From Bacteroides clarus YIT 12056 (GTDB lineage: Bacteria > Bacteroidota > Bacteroidia > Bacteroidales > Bacteroidaceae): a DNA stretch of 64,000 nucleotides. This document shows positions 17,372 through 26,145 of this stretch, one piece after another. The notes beneath the pieces were generated by a model, which searched no databases, was not told the origin of the DNA, and worked only from the letters and a program-made list of their open reading frames with translations. Numbering within the stretch: position 1 is the first letter of the stretch; each line of letters begins with the position of its first letter. The DNA lies in contig NZ_FQWK01000005.1 of NCBI RefSeq assembly GCF_900129655.1, positions 310,001 to 374,000 of the forward strand. Direction: 5' to 3'. Both the position numbers and the translations under genes were made by a program.

Positions 17372-17512
17372 GATGGGCGGCTGATTGTCTTTGCTGTTTA
17401 TCCGCGGGGATATGGGGAACTTTATGAGAATTTCGAGTTCTGCGTACAAAATGAAGACGACTATGCAGACTATCTGACAGAATATGAGCAAGGAACAGAT
17501 ATTGAGTTATAA
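17372..17512 (+). pseudogene. Start-less reading-frame remnant, family unknown
   Basis: A 46-codon frame between two stops (TAG 17369-17371 and TAA 17510-17512) with no start codon. It reads DGRLIVFAVYPRGYGELYEN followed by an acidic, aromatic tail ending EYEQGTDIEL. The composition looks like the C-terminal part of a real, acidic soluble protein rather than random translation. It is directly downstream of the repeat array, suggesting the array interrupted or replaced the rest of a gene. No family recognised. Confidence 0.35.
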
Positions 17513-17624
17513 AAAAATAAACTCCCAGTTTATTACTGATAAACTGAACGGATTGATTGCTTATCCTTTCTCTCTTCTGCATTTTGGAGAATAAGCCATC
17601 TCTTGGGAATAGATGTATATATCA

Positions 17625-17660
17625 AAAAAAGAGGAAACCTCTTGCGAGACTTCCTCTTTT
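17625..17660 (-). terminator. Rho-independent terminator of secDF
   Basis: On the minus strand AAAGAGGAA (17651-17659) pairs with TTCCTCTTT (17628-17636), then continues as seven T residues. Confidence 0.8.
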
Positions 17661-17691
17661 CTTATTTATATAACCTTAATTATATGAAAGT

Positions 17692-20682
17692 TTATGCTTC
17701 TTCTTCTGTATCTTTCTTGTTCTTCATCAGCATATAAGCGATAGGAGATGCAACGAACAGAGAAGACAATGTACCGAATACAACACCCAGAATCATTGCG
17801 AATGCGAAGCTGCGGATAGAGTCACCACCGAGGATGAAGATACACAGCAATACGATCAATGTACTCAATGAAGTATTGATGGTACGTGCCAAAGTTGTGT
17901 TCAGTGAGTCGTTGAACAGTACTTTCTTGTTGCGTTTCGGATACAGACCGAAGAATTCGCGTACACGGTCGAAGATTACCACCTTATCATTGATTGAGTA
18001 ACCGATAGCCGTCAGGATAGCGCCGATAAATGTCTGGTCGATTTCCAGAGAGAACGGAAGAATACCCCAGAACATGGAATATGCACCCAAAATGATAATC
18101 GTGTCGCAAGCCAATGCGCATACGGAACCGATAGAGTAGGCAATATTACGGAAACGAAGCAAGATGTACAGGCCGATGGCTATCAAAGCCAGCACAACAG
18201 ACCAAATGGCTGATACCTTGATGTCGTCTGCAATACTTGGACCTACTTTTTGTGAACTGATGATACTGCCGCCCGTATGATTCTCACGGTCGATGAATGT
18301 TTCCAGTGTAATATTCTGAGTCAACAACGGTTTTAGCGTTTCATACAGATAGGCTTCGATTTCCGAGTCGATGTTATTGCCTTCTTCTTCAATACGGTAG
18401 TTGGTGCTGATACGCACAGTCTTGCCGTCTGCACCGATGGCGATAACACTGACGTTGGCGTCACCGAACTTGCTGGCAATCAGTTCGCGTACTTGTTCGG
18501 GCTCTACTTTGTTTTCGAACTGTACCTTAAAGTTACGTCCACCGGTAAAGTCGATACTTTGGCTTAAACCGCGCATGCTGAGGAATGCGATGCAAACTAC
18601 AACACCTATACCTGTCAACGTCATCCAGAGTTTGTTTCTGCCCATGAAATCGAAGTGTACATTTGCCATCAGGTTTTTGGAAATACCCGTAGAGAATGTC
18701 AGGTTCAGCAATTTGTCTTTGCTCATGAAGTGCTCGTAGAACAAACGCGTCATGAACACTGCGGTAAAGAATGAAATCAGGATACCGATAATCAATGTAG
18801 TAGCGAAACCACGGATAGGTCCGGTACCGAAGTTGAACAGGATAATACCTGTAATGATAGATGTCAAGTTGGAGTCGAAGATTGCAGAGAAGGCATTTGC
18901 ATAACCATCGGCAAGTGCTTTCTTAACGCCCTTACCCGCACGTAATTCTTCTTTGGTACGTTCGTAAATCAATACGTTGGCATCTACAGCCATACCGAGT
19001 GACAGCACCATACCGGCAATACCGGACATGGTTAGCGCGGCTTGGAAAGATGAAAGGATACCCAATGTGAAGAACATGTTCAATACCAGAGCGCCGTTGG
19101 CGACCATACCCGGAATCAAACCATACATGGTACACATGTAAACCATCAACAGAATCAATGCCACGACGAATGACATGATACCGGCGTTGATAGATGCTTG
19201 TCCCAAAGACGGGCCTACGATGTCTTCCTGTACGATGTGGGCGGGAGCCGGCATCTTACCTGATTTCAATACGTTCGCCAAGTCTTTCGCCTGTTCGGGA
19301 GTGAAGTGGCCGGTGATTTGTGAATTACCGCCGGTAATTTCCTGGTTTACGTTCGGTGCAGAGTACACATAACCGTCCAATACAATAGCGATGGCTTTAC
19401 CTACATTTTGTTTGGTAAGTTGCGCCCAACGTCGTGCACCATCCGTATTCATGGACATACTTACGGCAGGTTTACCATAGTGGTCGTATTCGTCTTTGGC
19501 GTTTACAACTACATCACCTTCCAATGGGGCGCGTCCGCTACGTTCGGTAGACTTGATTGCATACAATTCAAAAGTCTGGGCTTTCGGGTCGTATTCATAA
19601 GGAGAAACACCCCACTTCAAGCGCAGGTCTTTCGGCATTTCAGCCTGAACCTCCGGCATGGAGAGGTATTTGTTGATGTCAGCTGTATCCTTGTAGTTTG
19701 CATAACCTACAACAGGGCCTTGGCCGCTGGGATTTACCTGAAGAACTGCCAGCAACGGATGTTCTTTCTTAATTTGCTCCAGATCGGCAGCTTGTGCTTT
19801 GCTTTCACCTTTCAGTGCTGCGGCAAGGCTGTCGGCTGTACTGGTAGCTTGCGCTACGGCAGGAGCTTCAGCTGCTACGCTGTCTGTAACTTCTTCAGCG
19901 TCTTCTGTAGTTGCCAAAATTGCACGCAACTTGGCGTCAGTTGATTGCAAATACGGAGCAACGTCTTTTGCATTGTATGTTTCCCAAAATTCCAGATTGG
20001 CGGAACCTTGTAACAATTTTCTTACACGTTCCGGCTCTTTGATACCCGGAAGTTCCACCATGATACGTCCCATTTTGTCTTCCAGACTCTGGATGTTGGG
20101 CTGAACCACACCGAAACGGTCAATACGGGTACGGAGTACGTTGAATGAGTTGTCAACGGCTGCCTTTACTTCTTCGCGCAATACTTTCTCAACTTCTGCG
20201 TCGGAAGATTTCTGGTTTACCTTGTCCTTTAATTGCTGGGTAGCGAACAGTTGTGAGAGTGAAGCGCCCGGAGCTATTTTGTGATACTCTCTGATGAACA
20301 ACGTGATAACGTCGTCCTGGCTGGTAGTAGCCTGTTTGGCGGCAGTTGCCAACGCTTGGTTGAATGCTTCGTCAGACTTGTTGTCCGCCAATGCTTTGAT
20401 AACATCGGGTACTGACACTTCAAGAATGACGTTCATACCGCCCTTCAAGTCCAAACCTAAACTGATCTCCATTTCACGACATTGTTTCAGCGTCCAATTG
20501 CCGAACCACACCTTCTCGTTTGACAGAGAATCGAGGTAGTCTTGTTCCACTTTCACATCGCCTTTTGCGAACTCTTTTGCCTTATTTGTATAGTGGCGAG
20601 TCACAAAAGAGAAGGAGAGATAGAACACACATACCAATGTGAGCAATATCGCAAAAACCCTTACAAATCCTTTGTTTTGCAT
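17692..20682 (-). CDS. secDF: Protein translocase SecDF fusion
   Basis: A 996-residue fusion of SecD and SecF, which use the proton motive force to complete Sec-dependent export. SecD forms the N-terminal two thirds: TM1, a large periplasmic P1 domain beginning with GLDLKGGMNVILEV, and TM2-6 with LGMAVDANVLIYERTKEELRAG. This is followed by SecF with its own first TM, the DFTGGRNFKVQFE motif, and the paired TAIGYSINDKVVIFDRVRE motif. The periplasmic loop has an Ala/Glu-rich insertion around residues 255-305. It is a single-gene unit; the adjacent M3 peptidase gene ends 83 bp upstream, and a -7 box lies at 20740-20747. Confidence 0.97.
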   Translation of the reverse strand: MQNKGFVRVFAILLTLVCVFYLSFSFVTRHYTNKAKEFAKGDVKVEQDYLDSLSNEKVWFGNWTLKQCREMEISLGLDLKGGMNVILEVSVPDVIKALADNKSDEAFNQALATAAKQATTSQDDVITLFIREYHKIAPGASLSQLFATQQLKDKVNQKSSDAEVEKVLREEVKAAVDNSFNVLRTRIDRFGVVQPNIQSLEDKMGRIMVELPGIKEPERVRKLLQGSANLEFWETYNAKDVAPYLQSTDAKLRAILATTEDAEEVTDSVAAEAPAVAQATSTADSLAAALKGESKAQAADLEQIKKEHPLLAVLQVNPSGQGPVVGYANYKDTADINKYLSMPEVQAEMPKDLRLKWGVSPYEYDPKAQTFELYAIKSTERSGRAPLEGDVVVNAKDEYDHYGKPAVSMSMNTDGARRWAQLTKQNVGKAIAIVLDGYVYSAPNVNQEITGGNSQITGHFTPEQAKDLANVLKSGKMPAPAHIVQEDIVGPSLGQASINAGIMSFVVALILLMVYMCTMYGLIPGMVANGALVLNMFFTLGILSSFQAALTMSGIAGMVLSLGMAVDANVLIYERTKEELRAGKGVKKALADGYANAFSAIFDSNLTSIITGIILFNFGTGPIRGFATTLIIGILISFFTAVFMTRLFYEHFMSKDKLLNLTFSTGISKNLMANVHFDFMGRNKLWMTLTGIGVVVCIAFLSMRGLSQSIDFTGGRNFKVQFENKVEPEQVRELIASKFGDANVSVIAIGADGKTVRISTNYRIEEEGNNIDSEIEAYLYETLKPLLTQNITLETFIDRENHTGGSIISSQKVGPSIADDIKVSAIWSVVLALIAIGLYILLRFRNIAYSIGSVCALACDTIIILGAYSMFWGILPFSLEIDQTFIGAILTAIGYSINDKVVIFDRVREFFGLYPKRNKKVLFNDSLNTTLARTINTSLSTLIVLLCIFILGGDSIRSFAFAMILGVVFGTLSSLFVASPIAYMLMKNKKDTEEEA

Positions 20683-20739
20683 GTTACTTTTAGTTTATTA
20701 TGATTACTTTTTAATTGATTTCTATTGTATATAAGGCTG

Positions 20740-20747
20740 CAAATATA
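20740..20747 (-). promoter_or_regulatory. -7 promoter box for secDF
   Basis: TATATTTG on the minus strand, 58 bp upstream of the secDF start and just after the stop of the M3 peptidase gene; the -33 element is not clear. Confidence 0.45.
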
Positions 20748-20765
20748 GCTTTTTTTTCACAATTC

Positions 20766-22850
20766 TTACTTCATACCGCGATTTTTTAACATCGGCTCTA
20801 ATTGAGGCTCTGCCCCTCTGAAATTCTTGTAGAGCGTCATCGGATCTTCGCTGTCTCCTTTTTCCAAAACATTATGGCGGAAAAGGTCGGCGGTCGTCTT
20901 GTCAAAAATGCCATGTTCTTTGAATGCTTCAAAAGCGTCATTATCCAGTACGTTCGCCCACAGATAGCTGTAATAGCCTGCTGCATAACCGCCTATGATA
21001 TGATTGAAGTAGGTGGTACGGTAGCGGGGAACTATTTCGGAGATTAATCCGAGTTTATCCATGGCTTCTTTTTCATAGGCCACAACATCTATGTCTTTCG
21101 TGTCTGTCAGGTTATGCAGATTCATATCGAGAATAGCGGCAGCCAGCAACTCGGTAGTCATGAAACCTTGGTTGAAAGTTTTTTGTTTCAGAATCTTTTC
21201 GATGAGATTGTCGGGAATGACTTCACCGGTTTGGTAATGTTTGGCGTACATTTTCAGAACTTCGGGTTCGGTAGCCCAGTGTTCGTTGATCTGTGACGGA
21301 AGTTCTACAAAGTCGCGCACTACATTTGTACCGGAAACGCCCAGATAGTTACATTTGGTCAACAGTCCGTGCAGCCCATGGCCGAATTCATGAAAAAGGG
21401 TTTCCACTTCATCCATTGTGAGCAGGGAAGGGGTGTCACCAACGGGTTTGGTGAAGCTGGCTACGTTGCATACTAACGGACGGATGCCGCCTTTTTGCTC
21501 ACGATAGTTGCTCATCCATGCTCCGCCACTTTTGCCGGGACGCGGGAAGTAGTCTACATAGAAGATACCCAGCTGCGATCCGTCTGCATCTTTTACTTCA
21601 AATACTTCTACATCGGGGTGATAGACAGGGATATCGTTGAGTTTTGTCAGTGTGATTCCGTATAGTTTGTTGGCAACGGCAAAGGCTCCCTCGCGTACGT
21701 TCTCTAATTTAAAATAAGGCTTGATTTGGTCTTCTTCAAGGTCGTATTTTTCTTTACGTAGTTTTTCGGTGTAATACCACCAGTCCCAGGCTTCCAGTTT
21801 TTCGCCCTTACCCTCTTTATCCATTAATTTCTGGAGTTCGGCAGCTTCGGCTTTGGCTTTAGGCAGGGCATACCCCCACAGGTTGTTCAGGAATTCCATT
21901 ACTGTGGTCGAGTTTTTAGCCATGGTATTGTCCAATACGAAGTTGGAGTAACAGTCGAAACCTAACAGACGGGCTTTTTCCAAACGCAGGCTGACGATGT
22001 CGGTAATGATTTTTTTATTGTCGTTTTTGTCGTTATTATTGCCTCGGTTGATGTAAGCTTTATATATCTTCTCGCGTAACGGGCGGTTAGCGGAATATTG
22101 CAGGAACGGGATACGGCTGGCGTTATGCAATGTGAACAACCATTTACCCTCCTGACCGGCAGCTTTTGCTTCTTCGGCGGCGCTTTGGCAGAACCATTCG
22201 GGAAGTCCGGCAAGGTCTTCTTGCTTGTCTACAAAAAGCATAAACTCGTTGTTTTCATTCAGAATATTGTTGCTGAAAGTGATACCCAGTGTAGAAAGTA
22301 GTTTATTTACTTCGCGTAGGCGGGCTTGCTTTTCGGCAGAAAGATTGGCACCGGAGCGTACAAAGCCTTTATACGTTTTGTCCAAAAGTCTTTGTTGTTC
22401 GGTTGTCAGGCCTAAAGAATCTTTCTTCTGATAAACAGCTTTTACTTTATTGAATAACTCTTGGTTAAGCGAAATATTGTCTCCATGCTCGGACAGTACT
22501 GGAGCGAGCTTTATAGAAAGTTCGTTCAGGGCATCACTGGTTTCGGCATCCGTCATGTTGAAGAAAATGGCGCTTACCCGGTTGAGTATGGGGGAACTGT
22601 TGTCCAAAGCAACGATTACATTTTCAAAGTTCGGTACTTCGGCATTGTCGATAATAGCCTGGATATTGGTATTTTGTTCTTCTATTCCTTTAAGGAATGC
22701 AGGCTCGTAGTGCTCCAGTTTGATTTTATCAAAGGGTGGAACACCGTTCGGGGTTTGAAACTCGGTGAGGAACGGATTACTTTCCGTTTGGGTAGCACAG
22801 GAGTACATCATACAACTTGCAGCTAAAATTAGAATACTTCTTTTAAACAT
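20766..22850 (-). CDS. M3 family metallopeptidase (peptidyl-dipeptidase Dcp-like) lipoprotein
   Basis: A 694-residue zinc peptidase of the thimet/Dcp family that removes dipeptides or short oligopeptides from peptides. The zinc motif HEFGH is at residues 487-491 and the downstream glutamate ligand lies in LPSQINEHWATEPE. Family features FYVDYFPRPGKSGGAWMSNYR and HHIGGYAAGYYSYLW-like (NHIIGGYAAGYYSYLWA) are present. The N-terminus looks like a lipoprotein signal (MYSC, Cys18), implying periplasmic or outer-membrane action on imported peptides. It is monocistronic; the next gene upstream starts a different unit 58 bp away. Confidence 0.94.
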   Translation of the reverse strand: MFKRSILILAASCMMYSCATQTESNPFLTEFQTPNGVPPFDKIKLEHYEPAFLKGIEEQNTNIQAIIDNAEVPNFENVIVALDNSSPILNRVSAIFFNMTDAETSDALNELSIKLAPVLSEHGDNISLNQELFNKVKAVYQKKDSLGLTTEQQRLLDKTYKGFVRSGANLSAEKQARLREVNKLLSTLGITFSNNILNENNEFMLFVDKQEDLAGLPEWFCQSAAEEAKAAGQEGKWLFTLHNASRIPFLQYSANRPLREKIYKAYINRGNNNDKNDNKKIITDIVSLRLEKARLLGFDCYSNFVLDNTMAKNSTTVMEFLNNLWGYALPKAKAEAAELQKLMDKEGKGEKLEAWDWWYYTEKLRKEKYDLEEDQIKPYFKLENVREGAFAVANKLYGITLTKLNDIPVYHPDVEVFEVKDADGSQLGIFYVDYFPRPGKSGGAWMSNYREQKGGIRPLVCNVASFTKPVGDTPSLLTMDEVETLFHEFGHGLHGLLTKCNYLGVSGTNVVRDFVELPSQINEHWATEPEVLKMYAKHYQTGEVIPDNLIEKILKQKTFNQGFMTTELLAAAILDMNLHNLTDTKDIDVVAYEKEAMDKLGLISEIVPRYRTTYFNHIIGGYAAGYYSYLWANVLDNDAFEAFKEHGIFDKTTADLFRHNVLEKGDSEDPMTLYKNFRGAEPQLEPMLKNRGMK

Positions 22851-22907
22851 AAAGTCAGAGTATTAGATATTGAGTAGTTTATTAATAATTTCATTTTGTA
22901 AAGAAAC

Positions 22908-24008
22908 TCATTGCCGTTTGGCTATATAACACCATATTGGATAGTGATCGGATTCCTTTATGGAACGGTCTACGGTACAGTTATAGGACTGTAGGTTTTT
23001 GCTGATTAATATATTGTCTATCCGAAAATAGAACTTATTCTGGTTGTAGGAAATTCCCAGTCCGCGCCCTGATTGGGTGAAAGCATCATCCAGATTTTGC
23101 GCTATGACACGGTGAGCGTACGAAATGGGGGTATCATTGAAATCTCCGCAGACGATGACGGACGGATACCGGGAAGATGCGATTTCCCGTGCGATGGTAT
23201 CTGCCTGTGGAGCGCGGATAGCAGAGGCTTCTGCCAGTTTATGTACCAACAATCGCGCGCCGCTTTTCACTTTCTCCTTTTCGGGAGCTTTCAATATGTC
23301 TTCATAAATGTCTTTGTCGGCTTTTGTCAGTTTGTTGGACTCCAAGTGATTGTTGATAAGGGTAATCGTGTCTTCATTCAGTTTGAGTTCGTACAGTACG
23401 GAACCATTATAACCGCTCGGGTAGTTTAAAACACGTGCGGATAGAATAGGGAATTTGGAATAGCAGGCTATCTTGTTGGTATAACCGCTGCCGCTGCCTA
23501 CAACACTGATGCGATGGTAAGGGTAATCTTTTAATTCTCGTTCTATATCCTTCTGTGTGAGGCGACGGGGAGATTCATCGGATGCATACTCCTGCAGGCA
23601 GAGGATGTCGGCGTTGCTCTCTTTCAGATATGTCAGTATCGGATTCTTTCCGTCTTTTTTAACGGCGCCGTTGAACCCCATGATGTTGTAAGAAAGGAAT
23701 TTTATACTTTCTTCGGGTGGATTGGCGGTATGAAAATTGAGGGGAAGATATGTCCGTAGTTGCGAATAACACAATAAAAAACCGATTAACGGCAATAAAG
23801 CCGTTTTGTATCGTTGTATAACCAACCAAAAAATCAGGAAAGCGCCGTTGATAAGTGCAAAAATGGGAAAAGTCAGCCCAAAACAAGATTGTACCGGATG
23901 AGTTACCGGTTGGATGTAAGGACTGTATGCTACTAATAGCAAAAGGCCCGTGAATAAAGCATTGATCGCTAAAATCAGGAGAGCGATAAAATTACCGAAA
24001 TGCTTCAT
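22908..24008 (-). CDS. Endonuclease/exonuclease/phosphatase (EEP) family membrane protein
   Basis: A 366-residue protein with three N-terminal membrane segments (about 1-90) followed by an EEP domain. Catalytic motifs are visible: SYNIMGF, CLQEYASDES, NNHLESN, VCGDFNDTP and the final SDHYPIW. Such proteins cleave phosphodiesters or phosphomonoesters; the substrate may be lipid or nucleic acid. The ATG at 24008 was chosen because it follows the stop of the upstream rhomboid gene (24016) by 7 bp; an upstream in-frame ATG at 24032 would overlap that gene. It is the third gene of a rhomboid-rhomboid-EEP unit. Confidence 0.9.
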   Translation of the reverse strand: MKHFGNFIALLILAINALFTGLLLLVAYSPYIQPVTHPVQSCFGLTFPIFALINGAFLIFWLVIQRYKTALLPLIGFLLCYSQLRTYLPLNFHTANPPEESIKFLSYNIMGFNGAVKKDGKNPILTYLKESNADILCLQEYASDESPRRLTQKDIERELKDYPYHRISVVGSGSGYTNKIACYSKFPILSARVLNYPSGYNGSVLYELKLNEDTITLINNHLESNKLTKADKDIYEDILKAPEKEKVKSGARLLVHKLAEASAIRAPQADTIAREIASSRYPSVIVCGDFNDTPISYAHRVIAQNLDDAFTQSGRGLGISYNQNKFYFRIDNILISKNLQSYNCTVDRSIKESDHYPIWCYIAKRQ

Positions 24009-24015
24009 ACGTACA

Positions 24016-24906
24016 TTATCGTTTACTTGCATCGAACAAGCTCTTCTTTTCTTCTGTTGTCAGACTTTCATATCCGGACTTTTTCAGTTTGTCGAGGATA
24101 CGGTCTATTTCATCGGATTGAGCTTTTTTTCGGGCATTATAGTTATAATCTTTCTGTTTGTCAGTTCCATAGTGAACTTTCATCTTAGGTTTGCGGGGTT
24201 TGGAGCTGAACAAAAAACTGACGGCATCCAGAGACTTGTTAATCCATACGGTGATATCTGCGCCTTTGCTAAGGCTGGCTGCAAACCACAGCCCCGCCAA
24301 CGCTCCGCCTAAATGAGCGATGTGTCCGCCGGCGTTACTGGATGTGATGAATAATAAGTCCGTTCCGATAACAATCAAAGCCAGATATTTCAAGCGTATT
24401 GTTCCAAAAAGGAAAAGACGTATCGGATAGTTAGGTTCCCGATAGGCGGTAGCTGCCACGACAGCGAGTACGGATGCCGATGCTCCCAGCATGAAGGAGT
24501 ATTCCGTCATCGGACGGAAGTAGGGGAAGATATTGTAGGCTGCCATATAAAGCAGTCCGCCACAGATTCCGCCCAAGATATATACGCCCCGTAAATGTTT
24601 CGCGGAGAAGAAACTTAGGAACAAAGCACCGAACCAGTACAGCCAAAGCATATTGAAAAGGATATGCATTACTCCCGCGTGCATAAACATATACGTCAGG
24701 ATAGACCAAGGCTGGGTTATGAAGCGGGGTAGTGAAGCAGGCAGTTCCAGCCATTCAAATGCTCCGTCGAGGCTCCGGTTGAAAAGTTGCAATATAACTT
24801 CTGTCAATGTAGTAAGGATGAATACTCCCACATTGATATAAATCAGCTGTATGTAGATGGTTCCTCTACGGAATGATTCTTTTAAATCAGTTATAATAGT
24901 AGCCAT
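24016..24906 (-). CDS. Rhomboid family intramembrane serine protease with C-terminal cytoplasmic tail
   Basis: A 296-residue protein with a six-helix rhomboid core. The catalytic dyad is present: the serine in MLGASASVLAVVAA (GxSx form instead of GxSG) and the histidine in HIAHLGGALAGLWF. HAGVMHILFNMLWLYWFG is the conserved loop-1 region. After residue about 230 comes a soluble basic/acidic tail ending in LTTEEKKSLFDASKR, a C-terminal module common in Bacteroidetes rhomboids. The start overlaps the 3' end of the preceding rhomboid gene by 20 bp, implying translational coupling. Confidence 0.93.
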   Translation of the reverse strand: MATIITDLKESFRRGTIYIQLIYINVGVFILTTLTEVILQLFNRSLDGAFEWLELPASLPRFITQPWSILTYMFMHAGVMHILFNMLWLYWFGALFLSFFSAKHLRGVYILGGICGGLLYMAAYNIFPYFRPMTEYSFMLGASASVLAVVAATAYREPNYPIRLFLFGTIRLKYLALIVIGTDLLFITSSNAGGHIAHLGGALAGLWFAASLSKGADITVWINKSLDAVSFLFSSKPRKPKMKVHYGTDKQKDYNYNARKKAQSDEIDRILDKLKKSGYESLTTEEKKSLFDASKR

Positions 24907-25570
24907 TTCCTCTGTTCTTTTTTCTCCAATACATTATTAGTATGAAGCCGAATATCATACCGCCCAAGTGTGCAAAGTGCGCCACATTATCGCCCGGATT
25001 GTTGGCAAGTCCCGAGAACAGTTCTATCAAGGCGTATCCGATAACGAAATATTTGGCTTTGATGGGGAACGGTAACGGAAAGATGAATAAGGGCTGGTTG
25101 GGGAACAGCATACCGAATCCCAGCAAGATGGCATAGACGGCTCCGGAAGCTCCGACGGTAGTCATCATATTGAGATATTCTTCCATGGGAATGACGGAAT
25201 ATCCGGTGTTGACACTGTCGTATGCGGAAAGTACCGTTTCGTAATGAATGTACTGTACGAGCTCTTGAATAATTCCTGCGCCGATACCGCATGCGAGGTA
25301 ATAGAACAGGAAACGCTTCGGTCCCCATACCTGTTCGAGTATACGGCCGAACATCCATACTGCAAACATATTGAAGAACAAATGGGTAAATCCGCCGTGC
25401 ATGAACATGTAAGTAATCAGTTGCGCTGCGTTAAAATCTCCGGCAAGGAAGAAATGCAGGCCTAAGTACTTATTTAAATCGATGCCGTAATTTTGGGCTA
25501 CAAGCGTGCCGAGAAACATCAGCACATTGATAATTAAAAGGTTTTTGGTTACTGTCGGTATAGTATTCAT
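24887..25570 (-). CDS. Rhomboid family intramembrane serine protease
   Basis: A 227-residue compact rhomboid. The catalytic motifs are complete: GASGAVYAILLGFGML with the GxSG serine and HFAHLGGMIFGFIL with the histidine. The conserved HGGFTHLFFNMFAVWMFGRILE loop precedes them. It is the first gene of a three-gene unit with a second rhomboid and an EEP-fold membrane protein. Two different rhomboids side by side may be partners or have distinct substrates; bacterial rhomboid substrates are poorly known. Confidence 0.95.
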   Translation of the reverse strand: MNTIPTVTKNLLIINVLMFLGTLVAQNYGIDLNKYLGLHFFLAGDFNAAQLITYMFMHGGFTHLFFNMFAVWMFGRILEQVWGPKRFLFYYLACGIGAGIIQELVQYIHYETVLSAYDSVNTGYSVIPMEEYLNMMTTVGASGAVYAILLGFGMLFPNQPLFIFPLPFPIKAKYFVIGYALIELFSGLANNPGDNVAHFAHLGGMIFGFILIMYWRKKNRGNGYYYN

Positions 25571-25686
25571 AATCTGTTTTTTTCGCTTTATTTGGCAAAA
25601 ATACGAATTAATTCTGTTCTATAACAGAAAAAGGAACTCCTATTCCTTTTTTTTCTCTATTTTTCCGGCCTTTTTTAATGTTTTTA

Positions 25687-25717
25687 TTTGATATTCAGAA
25701 TTTTTGCTCTATTTTTG
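25687..25717 (+). promoter_or_regulatory. Consensus promoter for the HU gene
   Basis: TTTG at 25687-25690, a 19-bp spacer and TATTTTTG at 25710-25717: exact matches to both Bacteroides promoter elements, in keeping with a highly expressed nucleoid protein. The leader is about 50 nt. Confidence 0.7.
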
Positions 25718-25773
25718 TAGGAAGTAGCATTGGAATTTTTCTTTTGTGTAACAATTAATTAATCATTTGTATT

Positions 25774-26040
25774 ATGAATAAGTCAGAACTTATTAGCGCA
25801 ATGGCAGCTGAAGCCGGTTTGTCAAAGGCCGATTCAAAAAGAGCATTGGATGCATTCATCGCATCAGTAACAAAAGCATTAAAGGCAGGTGATAAAGTAG
25901 CATTGGTTGGCTTTGGTACTTTTTCTGTAATGGAGAGAGCCGGACGCGTTGGTATCAATCCGGCAACAAAGAAGCCTATTCAGATTGCGGCGAAGAAAGT
26001 TGCTAAATTTAAAGCAGGTTCGGAATTGACTATCGAATAA
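25774..26040 (+). CDS. HU family nucleoid-associated DNA-binding protein
   Basis: An 88-residue histone-like protein with the full HU/IHF fold: N-terminal helices ([20 protein letters not shown]), the core [26 protein letters not shown], and the DNA-bending arm with the proline-containing [11 protein letters not shown] tip. It binds and bends DNA as a dimer. Single gene, consensus promoter and strong terminator. Unlike the two longer HU-like proteins elsewhere in this window, it has no extra domain and is likely a general nucleoid protein. Confidence 0.95.
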   Translation: MNKSELISAMAAEAGLSKADSKRALDAFIASVTKALKAGDKVALVGFGTFSVMERAGRVGINPATKKPIQIAAKKVAKFKAGSELTIE

Positions 26041-26063
26041 ATAGATCATAAATAAAACTTGAG

Positions 26064-26095
26064 AAAAGGAGACGCATACAACGTCTCCTTTTTTA
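26064..26095 (+). terminator. Rho-independent terminator of the HU gene
   Basis: An AAAGGAGACG/CGTCTCCTTT stem with a 7-nt loop followed by T residues. The T tract coincides with the -33 region of the argS promoter. Confidence 0.85.
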
Positions 26096-26114
26096 TGGAA
26101 TTAAAAATAGTTCG

Positions 26115-26122
26115 TATCTTTG
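26115..26122 (+). promoter_or_regulatory. -7 promoter box for argS
   Basis: TATCTTTG, 24 bp upstream of the argS ATG; TTTT at 26091-26094 is at -33 distance. The leader is about 16 nt. Confidence 0.55.
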
Positions 26123-26145
26123 CACACAGAAAATACATTTGAATC

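Noticed and set aside
17292..17582. 96-codon minus-strand frame downstream of secDF
   Set aside because: It runs through the repeat array and the remnants on the other strand, with basic, low-quality composition and no promoter. It is more likely noise than a gene.
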